From UBA1275 sp002323515 (lineage in GTDB: Bacteria > Bacteroidota > Rhodothermia > Balneolales > Balneolaceae), in NCBI GenBank assembly GCA_964007875.1, contig CAXGAH010000036.1:1-5961 (forward strand): a stretch of DNA of 5,961 bases. Reading direction: 5' to 3'. Every line of letters starts with the position of its first letter. Within the stretch, counting starts at the first letter, position 1. Position numbers and translations under genes: made by a program. Of the stretch, positions 1 through 5,961 are shown piece after piece. Below the pieces are notes generated by a model that worked only from the letters and a program-made list of their open reading frames with translations, had not been told where the DNA came from and ran no database searches.

Positions 1-2747
1 TAGAGACAGAGGGTCCGCACTCCAGTTTAGGTGTTTACTTTCCTAGTCCTAATGAAGATCCCACAATGGGTGGACTGGGACTTCAAGTTCAGATGAGATT
101 GTTTCAATGGGCTAATATTTTAGCTGAAGACGCTATGTTTATTATTTACCGTATAACTAATAAAGGTGAAGATGATCAAATGAGACTTTACTTTTCACAG
201 ATTGCTGACTACGGTTTAGGGAAAGAAAAACATGACGATTATGCTAGTTATGACCCGTTTTTGGATATTGTATATGGTTGGGACTCAGATGGTTTAGCAG
301 ATCCAACAAACCCAGGCGAAACTGAATATGAGTTAGGTTATACAGGCTTTGCATTCTTAGAATCACCTGCTAATGATGTGAATGCTATTGATGATGATCA
401 AGATGGTATAACTGATGAATCTCGGTTTCTAGAAAATTATTTAGTTTTAACTAGTAAAGCAGATATAGATAATTATGTTGCAGCTAATTATGATGCTAAT
501 CAGTTTGAAACATTTTACGGTGAATCATATCAAAATAGACCAGCTTATGATCAAGAAATTTGGTTTACTACTGACGAAAATTTAGATTGGATAGGATATA
601 AAGATGCAAATGAAAATGGAACCTGGGATAAAGGTGAACAGCTAAATAACGACGTTGGAGCTGACGGATTAAGTCCATTTGATTTAAACTATCCAGGAAG
701 AGATACAGGGGAAGGTGATGGTATACCAACCAATGGAGAGCCAAATTATAATGAGCTAGATGTTGATGAATCTGATCAGATTGGGCTTACTGGATTCGAT
801 TTAAATACACGCCCATTTTACGAAAGTGGTGATAATTTAAGAGATGACACATGGTTATTCACTCGGATAAAGATGAATTTATTTTCAAATCCTGATTATG
901 TTGAGCCCTCAACAGTGGTTGCTAATGAACCATTTTTATTGTTTACTTCTGGTGAAGTTGAACTATTCTCTGAAACAAAAATAGACGCTAAATCTACTGA
1001 TTTCTTTTCGACCGCTTGGATATTTGGTGACGATGAGATAGATTTTTTCAAAAATAGAAGAACAGTGCAAAATATTTACAATTCAGATTATAATTTCGCA
1101 CAACCACCAATTATGCCAACTCTTACAGCTGTACCTGGTGATGAAAGGGTAACATTATCTTGGGATACGATATCAGTGAAAAGTTTTGATAGATTTTTAC
1201 AAGATTTTGATTTTGAGGGATACAAGTTATATAAGGGTACAAATGCTCTCTTATCGGATGCCCGCGTCATATCTGACGTTAATGGAACACCAAAGTTTTA
1301 TAGGCCATTAGCTCAATGGGATTTGGATAATGATATATCTGGCAATATTCAAGTTTTAGAAGGTGAAGCCATATATAACCTTGGAACTAATTCTGGCCTT
1401 GAGTTTTATTATGTGGATGATGATGTTACGAATGGTAAGATGTATTATTACGCAATTGTTGCATACGACAGAGGTATTCCGTCATCTGGTGGTGCCGATC
1501 CAGGAATTGACCCACAAGAGAATACATTTAGAGTTGAACTGACTGGCGCGGGTACAGTAGCAGGAACTTCAATCAATACTGCTGCTGTAATCCCAACAAC
1601 TAACCCAGCTGGCTATGTTAGTGGTGGTACTGATAGTGATCTCAGTAAAGTAACCGAGGGCACTGGGACTGGTTCAGCTAGTATTAATATTGCAGTTGAG
1701 GAATTGGTTGATGATACTAAATTATATGAGGTTAGTTTCTCTGATTCTGCTGCGGATATTGGAGTCCAAAGAGTTACTACTAGATATGAAGTTAGAGAGG
1801 TTGGTAGCGAAGCTTTAATTCCGTCTAGTTCATATTCTAGCTCAAGTAGTATTGTAGATGGGTTCATTATAAATTTCATGAATGATAATCCAGGCAATAT
1901 TATTCCAAATAAAACAGGTTGGATTTCAAATGAAGGTGGAGAGAATGAACTTTTTGGACTAGATGCATCAACATTAGATGGACTTACAACAGATTGGAGT
2001 TTGGCTATTACACCTGATAAAGATGGGGACTTAACCAATTTTTTAAGAACGGATCATGATTATGAAATTCTATTTGTTAATCCTGAAGATAGTACATACC
2101 GGCCTCCATTACTTTTTGGTATGGGTTTCAGCCGTTTTGATGTGCCAATGTTTGCGAAAAATTTAATGACAGGTAAACAAGCTGATATATTTATTCTTGA
2201 TAATGATGATAATGATCAAGTTAATGCCGGTGATAGACTTTTTATTGCAGAAAAAGACGAATCGAATAGGGTAAAGTATAGATTTACAATAGATATTCTT
2301 TCATCTAGTGGAAATACTGCCCCATCACCTGGAGAAAAAATTAGAATATCAACTACACGACCATTTGGTAGTGATGATAAATTTCGCTTTACGATGAGAA
2401 GACAGTCTATTGATAATGAACAAGCAAAAGAATCATTAGATGATATATTTGTGGCACCTAACCCATATTTAGGTGCTGCATCATGGGAAAGAGCAAGTGG
2501 TTCGATTGGTAGGGGAGAAAGAAAAATTGAGTTCTTTAATCTGCCTCTAGAATGTACTATTCGAATATTTAATGTTCGTGGTGAGCTAGTACGTACAATA
2601 GAACATGAAGGATCTATGGAGGATGGTTCAGCATCCTGGGATTTAAGGTCTAATGATAGTGAAGATGTTGCCTATGGAATTTATTTCTACCATGTAGAAG
2701 CACCTGGGATTGGTGAATACATAGATAAATTTGCAATAATTAAATAA
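1..2747 (+). CDS. Large secreted/surface protein with Ca-binding-type loops, Fn3-like region and T9SS/FlgD-like C-terminal domain (5' partial)
   Basis: Only the 3' part is present. The frame is open from base 3 with no stop, giving 21 codons (ETEGPHSSLGVYF...) before the first ATG at 66, so that ATG is very probably internal and the true start lies outside the window. About 914 residues are visible. Numbering from the Met at 66: residues 1-100 resemble the beta-rich region of large FCB surface proteins (FIIYRITNKGEDD, then an Asp-rich DYGLG...YDPF stretch and YGWDSDG). Three EF-hand-like loops follow at 109-118 (DDDQDGITDE), 180-191 (DANENGTWDKGE, all canonical ligand positions filled) and 712-723 (DNDDNDQVNAGD). 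Residues about 348-492 look like a fibronectin III domain (RVTLSWD, FEGYKLYKG, YYYAIVAYDRG). A Ser-rich run lies at 587-595. Residues about 796-893 form a sorting-type domain (APNP, IRIFNVRGELVRT, GIYFYHVEA, KFAIIK). The likely place of action is the cell surface or outside. No catalytic motif was recognised, so a structural, adhesive or binding role is only a guess. The PorV-like gene starts 20 bp downstream and is probably co-transcribed. Confidence 0.85.
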   Translation, partial: ETEGPHSSLGVYFPSPNEDPTMGGLGLQVQMRLFQWANILAEDAMFIIYRITNKGEDDQMRLYFSQIADYGLGKEKHDDYASYDPFLDIVYGWDSDGLADPTNPGETEYELGYTGFAFLESPANDVNAIDDDQDGITDESRFLENYLVLTSKADIDNYVAANYDANQFETFYGESYQNRPAYDQEIWFTTDENLDWIGYKDANENGTWDKGEQLNNDVGADGLSPFDLNYPGRDTGEGDGIPTNGEPNYNELDVDESDQIGLTGFDLNTRPFYESGDNLRDDTWLFTRIKMNLFSNPDYVEPSTVVANEPFLLFTSGEVELFSETKIDAKSTDFFSTAWIFGDDEIDFFKNRRTVQNIYNSDYNFAQPPIMPTLTAVPGDERVTLSWDTISVKSFDRFLQDFDFEGYKLYKGTNALLSDARVISDVNGTPKFYRPLAQWDLDNDISGNIQVLEGEAIYNLGTNSGLEFYYVDDDVTNGKMYYYAIVAYDRGIPSSGGADPGIDPQENTFRVELTGAGTVAGTSINTAAVIPTTNPAGYVSGGTDSDLSKVTEGTGTGSASINIAVEELVDDTKLYEVSFSDSAADIGVQRVTTRYEVREVGSEALIPSSSYSSSSSIVDGFIINFMNDNPGNIIPNKTGWISNEGGENELFGLDASTLDGLTTDWSLAITPDKDGDLTNFLRTDHDYEILFVNPEDSTYRPPLLFGMGFSRFDVPMFAKNLMTGKQADIFILDNDDNDQVNAGDRLFIAEKDESNRVKYRFTIDILSSSGNTAPSPGEKIRISTTRPFGSDDKFRFTMRRQSIDNEQAKESLDDIFVAPNPYLGAASWERASGSIGRGERKIEFFNLPLECTIRIFNVRGELVRTIEHEGSMEDGSASWDLRSNDSEDVAYGIYFYHVEAPGIGEYIDKFAIIK
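2451..2744 (+). other. C-terminal sorting-type / FlgD Ig-like domain of the large surface protein
   Basis: The last ~98 residues of gene 1 have the usual order of a T9SS type A sorting domain or the related FlgD Ig-like fold. They open with VAPNPYLG, then a strand reading IRIFNVRGELVRTI, a WDLRSND turn with an acidic stretch, the strand GIYFYHVEA, and a terminal KFAIIK. In Bacteroidota such domains direct export through T9SS and are recognised by PorV. In other FCB phyla similar domains occur on surface proteins whose export route is less certain. The assignment comes from motif recognition only; telling TIGR04183/TIGR04131-type CTDs from FlgD Ig-like domains needs a profile search. Confidence 0.65.
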
Positions 2748-2767
2748 ACCAGATAATAGTTAGAATT

Positions 2768-3829
2768 ATGATTAAGAAAATTATCCAAATTCCAATTATA
2801 GTAGCCCTTTTTGTTGCCCCTCTAGCTGCTCAATCTGGAGGAGAAGAAAGTAGAGTAGGTACTACAGCTGCTCCCTTTTTAACATTAGGTGTAGGTGCAA
2901 AGGGTCACGCTTTAGGTCATGCCAATTCAATTAACGTATCTGGTGCTGAGTCAATTTTTTGGAATCCTGCCGGTATGGCCGTTCAGAATACAGGTAACTC
3001 ATACAGTTCTAGTTTCATAAGTATTACGGAATACTTTGCTGATGTTGATATCTATGGAACGGGTATTGTAATACCTATTGGTAAAAATGAGGGACAAAGC
3101 TTAGGGATAGGCCTACATTTTGTCGATTATGGTCGTATGGATGTAACTACAGTTGAGCTCCAAGATGGTACAGGAGCAACTTTTGGTGCCCACGATTTGA
3201 GTATAGGTGTCTCATATGCTCAAAAGCTAACAGACTCTTTTCATTTTGGTGGTTCTGTCAAATTAATCCAACAGAAAATCTATGATATGTCTGCTGAAGC
3301 TTTGGCAATAGATTTGGGATTCTTGTTAAAGACAAATTATTTAAATGGTTTAACCATAGGGGCATCTATCACTAATTTTGGTAGAGATATGCAAATGTCT
3401 GGTATAAATTCGGAAACATATGTTGATTTAGACCCAAAAAGTGAGGGAAATAATGAGGGAATAATTGGTAATGTAAAATTAGATAATTGGGAATTACCTT
3501 TATCATTTAAGTTTGGTTTTATGGCACCAGTTATAAAAACGAAGAATCTTGAGTTATTATTTATGAGTGAAGTACAACAAACCAATGACAATAAATTAAA
3601 TATAGATTCAGGTACTGAATTAAGTTATATATCGAATACTGTAAAATTTCATATGAGAGCTGGCTATAAAGATTTATTGCTAGGAAATAATGTTGACTCT
3701 CATTTTACATATGGTACTGGTTTAACTTTAAAAACTTCTACAGGTATAGGAATTGGTGTCGATTTTGCACAAGTTCCATTTGAGTATTTAGGTCAAACAT
3801 CTATTATAGATGTCAAGCTTTACTTTTAG
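2768..3829 (+). CDS. PorV/PorQ family (UPF0164-like) outer-membrane beta-barrel protein
   Basis: This is a complete 353-residue protein. Residues 1-21 form a signal peptide (MIKK, hydrophobic IIQIPIIVALFVAPLAA) with a probable signal peptidase I cut at AA|Q. The mature start (SRVGTTAAPFLTLGVGAKGHALGHAN) and the motif FWNPAGMA at 64-71 are hallmarks of the PorV/PorQ/UPF0164 family, a FadL-like barrel. The rest alternates short amphipathic strands with Gly-rich turns, and the chain ends in IIDVKLYF; a terminal aromatic residue is typical of a beta-signal read by the BAM machinery. The length fits the family. In T9SS, PorV captures the C-terminal domains of cargo and shuttles them to the attachment complex. 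Its position 20 bp after a CTD-bearing surface protein fits a cargo-partner role, which is inference. The ATG at 2768 is chosen because it begins the signal peptide directly; no Shine-Dalgarno sequence precedes it. Which paralogue it is (PorV, PorQ or a lineage-specific copy) cannot be settled, so no symbol is given. Confidence 0.85.
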   Translation: MIKKIIQIPIIVALFVAPLAAQSGGEESRVGTTAAPFLTLGVGAKGHALGHANSINVSGAESIFWNPAGMAVQNTGNSYSSSFISITEYFADVDIYGTGIVIPIGKNEGQSLGIGLHFVDYGRMDVTTVELQDGTGATFGAHDLSIGVSYAQKLTDSFHFGGSVKLIQQKIYDMSAEALAIDLGFLLKTNYLNGLTIGASITNFGRDMQMSGINSETYVDLDPKSEGNNEGIIGNVKLDNWELPLSFKFGFMAPVIKTKNLELLFMSEVQQTNDNKLNIDSGTELSYISNTVKFHMRAGYKDLLLGNNVDSHFTYGTGLTLKTSTGIGIGVDFAQVPFEYLGQTSIIDVKLYF

Positions 3830-3868
3830 GTGAAAAACCATTTTTGTAAGTCTTAAATAACAAGTTAG

Positions 3869-5557
3869 ATGAAACTGAAAAGCTTGTTTGTACTATCTTG
3901 GTTAATATTAAGTTGCACAGAATCATCTTTTATAGACCGTGATTTTCTGGTTTTATTTAGTGTTGATGGTGTTGAACGTACAGTTTACGACTTTGAAAGT
4001 TCTTATGTAGCCCATCTTATCTCTACCGGAAAAAATGATTCATATAATGAACGTGAAGTTCATTTGACTAAAATGATTGATGACATATTATTGGCTAATT
4101 CTGCTATTAATAAAGGATTGAAGAATCATCCTATCTATCAAGCTGCAGTTGATTATCAGAAGAGAAAATCTATGATTGATAGTTACTTCGTTGATGAAAT
4201 GGATGAAAAGTTAGAACCTCTCACTGATAATGAAATTAGATTAGCTTATGCGAAAAAACAGAGAACAGTTTATGTGAGGCATCTTTATTCTAAGAATAGA
4301 GATGATATAGAACAGGCATATGACTCATTACAGTCAGGTAAAAATTTTGTTGCCTTAGCAAATAAATTTTATGAAACTTTAGATTTTGATTCTTCGGCAG
4401 GTTACCTAGGACCAGTTAAATATTTTGGTGTGGATGATGTATTTGCCGAAGCTGCCTATTCAACCAATGAAGGTGAATACTCAAAACCAATTAGAACTAG
4501 GTTGGGTTATCACATTATATTTGTTGAACATATTATATATCCTGCAATTTTAGCAGAGGATGATTATCAGTATCGAAAGCAAGGTATTCAAAGTCAAATG
4601 AGGTTACGTAAACAGCAATTGATATCAAATGATTATGTATTTGAATTAATGAGCGAATTAGATGTTCAAACTAATACTCAAAATTTGATAGAACTACGTA
4701 ATAAGATTTCAAATCTAGATAATAATAGTATCGTTCAAGAAACAGTTAATCCAGAAAACTCTGAAGTAATTTGGACAGACAACAGAATAAAAAAATTAAC
4801 AAATTCTTTCGATCGTAATGCGGTGCTAGCAACGTATGAATTAGATGGACAATTACAAGTCTTTAGTTTTGGCGAGTATCTAAACTGGTTACCTTATTTA
4901 TCTTTTCAAGAGTCTAAGTTAAGACTGGGAGCCTCTGTAGGTAGAGGTTTAAGAAACCAAGTTTTATATGAATTGGCTCAAAAAAGAAATTATGATGAAG
5001 ATGATCGAGTAAAACAAAAAGTCGACAAAAGGGCAGTGGAAATATTGTCAGAACTTAATCAGTATCAAATGAGTATACAAGCTGTCAAAGATACTACATT
5101 TTTAATAGTTCCTGAATCTTTTAGAGATCGTTTAATATCATCTAAAAACTTATTAGTACAAGCCGATTATTGGAAAATACCTGCAAGTAGTATGGAAGAA
5201 GCAATGAGTGTAAAAAATGAAATTGAACAGGGGAGTAGTCCGATTGTATACCCAGGTTACCAAAGGGTGGACTTCTCATCTATTGATAATAGTGAAAGTG
5301 ATTATGATCTAGTAAAAAAAAGTCTCATTAAAACGCCAATAATTGCATCATCCAGTCAGACCGGTTGGATGGTAATACAGGTAAACAGGCGTGAGGTCAC
5401 TCAGATTGATACTGAAACTAACGTAAATAATTTACAACGGTCGTTCAAAGTATTTGATTCAATTAGAAAAGAACTTGATTATTTGAGGAGCGAAGCCAAT
5501 ATCGAAATTGATAGAAATTTATTCGAAGAAATTTCAAAAATATGGTCACTTAGCTAG
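3869..5557 (+). CDS. SurA-like parvulin-type peptidyl-prolyl cis-trans isomerase lipoprotein
   Basis: This is a complete 562-residue protein. Residues 1-16 form a lipoprotein signal ending in a lipobox (I13-L14-S15-C16), so the mature protein should be anchored by lipid at Cys16; +2 is Thr, not Asp, so inner-membrane retention is not implied. Residues about 28-130 resemble the helical SurA/PpiC N-terminal chaperone region (VDGVERTVYDFE, a helix ending in LANSAINKG, then LTDNEIRLAYAKKQ). Residues about 133-221 are a parvulin domain: VRHLY with His138, GKNFVALANKF, DFDSSAGYLGPV, VFAEAAYSTNEGEYSKPIRT and GYHIIF with His215. Both histidines expected in parvulin active sites are present, so isomerase activity is plausible. 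A helical linker follows, and residues about 431-508 look like a second, degenerate parvulin domain without those histidines. The role, known from SurA/PpiD-type relatives, would be proline isomerisation and chaperoning of exported or outer-membrane proteins, here perhaps the neighbouring barrel and surface proteins (inference). The gene begins 39 bp after the PorV-like stop. No Shine-Dalgarno sequence is seen; the start is set by the signal peptide. Confidence 0.88.
   Translation: MKLKSLFVLSWLILSCTESSFIDRDFLVLFSVDGVERTVYDFESSYVAHLISTGKNDSYNEREVHLTKMIDDILLANSAINKGLKNHPIYQAAVDYQKRKSMIDSYFVDEMDEKLEPLTDNEIRLAYAKKQRTVYVRHLYSKNRDDIEQAYDSLQSGKNFVALANKFYETLDFDSSAGYLGPVKYFGVDDVFAEAAYSTNEGEYSKPIRTRLGYHIIFVEHIIYPAILAEDDYQYRKQGIQSQMRLRKQQLISNDYVFELMSELDVQTNTQNLIELRNKISNLDNNSIVQETVNPENSEVIWTDNRIKKLTNSFDRNAVLATYELDGQLQVFSFGEYLNWLPYLSFQESKLRLGASVGRGLRNQVLYELAQKRNYDEDDRVKQKVDKRAVEILSELNQYQMSIQAVKDTTFLIVPESFRDRLISSKNLLVQADYWKIPASSMEEAMSVKNEIEQGSSPIVYPGYQRVDFSSIDNSESDYDLVKKSLIKTPIIASSSQTGWMVIQVNRREVTQIDTETNVNNLQRSFKVFDSIRKELDYLRSEANIEIDRNLFEEISKIWSLS
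5159..5392 (+). other. Putative degenerate second parvulin-like domain in the PPIase lipoprotein
   Basis: Residues about 431-508 repeat the outline of the first parvulin domain: an opening strand (DYWKIPA where the first has VYVRHLY), a helix (SSMEEAMSVKNEIEQG, compare RDDIEQAYDSLQSG), a shortened core, a helix plus turn (YDLVKKSLIKTPIIAS, compare FAEAAYSTNEGEYSKP) and a closing strand (QTGWMVIQVNRR, compare RLGYHIIFVEH). Neither active-site histidine is kept. SurA also combines active and inactive parvulin domains, so a binding rather than catalytic role is reasonable. This was aligned by eye only. Confidence 0.45.
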
Positions 5558-5621
5558 TTATGATTTAGCTTAATATCATTTGGATACAATATTAGATATA
5601 GAAACAGGTAATATCAGTTTA

Positions 5622-5961
5622 ATGAAAATTTTTAGAGTTAAAGCGGCTTTTATCGTTTGTTTAATGTTAAGCCCTTATCTGCTGTTTGCTCAACAAATTA
5701 TACCAGATTCTGCAAATGGTGTGGTTTACAAGGGTGCTTTTGATAATATAGCCAGAGGTATTATCAATGGTAATTTGATTGAAACAAATTTTAGGAATCA
5801 TGGAGAAATAGCTCGTTGGGGCGATATACCTTGGGGTGTATGGCCAAGGGGTGGTGGTCGTCATATTGATGGTATAGGAGTGGTGGTATCTGCATATGTA
5901 GAAGCAGTAGCATCTGATAAGGTAACAAGTCTGGAAGATTATATATCAATTACAGAAGATC
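5622..5961 (+). CDS. N-terminal fragment of a secreted protein, probably another large surface protein of the same type as the first gene (3' partial)
   Basis: The frame is open from ATG 5622 to the window end, showing 113 residues. The start is chosen because it opens a classic signal peptide (MKIFRVKAAF, hydrophobic IVCLMLSPYLLF, cut at FA|QQ after residue 23). The frame continues upstream to a stop at 5571 with only a TTG at 5580 as an alternative, which would bury the signal peptide. The mature part contains NFRNHGEIARWGD (56-68), IPWGVWPRGGGR (69-80) and HIDGIGVVVSAYVEA (81-95). From family memory, a pattern of Asn-x-Gly, Arg/Trp, Trp-Pro-x-Gly and a Gly-rich strand opens many large FCB surface proteins that carry Fn3 and CTD regions, so this may be a paralogue of the gene at the left edge, whose own N-terminus is missing. 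That link is inference, since the two visible parts do not overlap. It lies 64 bp after the PPIase gene on the same strand. An antisense open frame across 5667-5864 is a shadow. Confidence 0.75.
   Translation, partial: MKIFRVKAAFIVCLMLSPYLLFAQQIIPDSANGVVYKGAFDNIARGIINGNLIETNFRNHGEIARWGDIPWGVWPRGGGRHIDGIGVVVSAYVEAVASDKVTSLEDYISITED

Noticed and set aside
1088..1270. Antisense open frame of 60 codons within the first gene
   Set aside because: It lies opposite the strongly coding Fn3-like region, has no recognisable domain or start context, and is a shadow.
1613..2038. Antisense open frame of 141 codons within the first gene
   Set aside because: Long for an antisense frame, but its product is Ser/Pro/Leu-rich and low in complexity, the complement of the Asp/Ser/Gly-rich sense protein; it has no family signature or ribosome-binding site.
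3337..3591. Antisense open frame of 84 codons within the PorV-like gene
   Set aside because: It is fully covered by a well-supported sense gene and has no coding features of its own.
3831..3845. AAAAA-CCA-TTTTT mini-hairpin after the PorV-like gene
   Set aside because: An all-A:T stem with a 3-nt loop is expected by chance in AT-rich DNA; the next gene follows at once, so termination is not supported.
5552..5570. Hairpin AGCTA / TAGCT overlapping the PPIase stop codon, considered as a terminator
   Set aside because: The stem is only 5 bp with a 9-nt loop and no T-run follows, so it is too weak to call a terminator.
5667..5864. Antisense open frame of 65 codons within the fourth gene
   Set aside because: It is opposite a signal-peptide-bearing frame with a recognisable mature N-terminus; the antisense product is the complement of the WPRGGGR region.
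1..5961. CRISPR array, insertion sequence, tRNA/rRNA or phage features
   Set aside because: No regularly spaced repeats, terminal inverted repeats with a transposase, cloverleaf-like sequence or rRNA signatures were seen; nearly all bases are within the four genes.

Overview
This AT-rich window appears to come from a bacterium of the FCB superphylum (Fibrobacteres-Chlorobi-Bacteroidetes and relatives). The best guess is a marine lineage such as Neomarinimicrobiota (Marinimicrobia/SAR406). The placement rests on protein style, recalled from family knowledge and not searched: a very large, Asp/Asn-rich secreted protein with calcium-loop motifs, a fibronectin III-like region and a T9SS/FlgD-like C-terminal domain; a PorV/PorQ-type outer-membrane protein beside it; and start codons without clear Shine-Dalgarno sequences. 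No RNA gene, mobile element, CRISPR array or sizeable repeat was found.

Layout: four genes lie on the + strand, tightly packed. (1) Positions 1-2747 hold the 3' part of a large secreted or surface protein; its reading frame is open to the left edge, so the true start is outside the window. (2) After 20 bp comes a complete 353-aa PorV/PorQ-family (UPF0164-like) outer-membrane beta-barrel protein, 2768-3829. (3) After 39 bp comes a complete 562-aa lipoprotein with a SurA-like layout and a parvulin-type peptidyl-prolyl isomerase domain, 3869-5557. (4) After 64 bp comes the first 113 codons of another secreted protein, from 5622 to the right edge. Its N-terminal motif looks like the start of the same kind of large surface protein as gene 1. 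No intergenic gap exceeds 64 bp, and no strong terminator or promoter is visible.

How they may work together (inference): the order is secreted cargo, PorV-like outer-membrane protein, envelope PPIase lipoprotein, next cargo. This resembles a cargo-plus-export/folding module. In the Type IX secretion system of Bacteroidota, PorV binds the C-terminal domain of cargo proteins and carries them from the translocon to the attachment complex, and parvulin chaperones assist outer-membrane protein folding. A dedicated PorV-like partner and PPIase next to a CTD-bearing giant protein would fit that logic, but nothing here proves that a T9SS exists in this organism. The window is better described as an under-characterised surface-protein locus than as a demonstrated new system.
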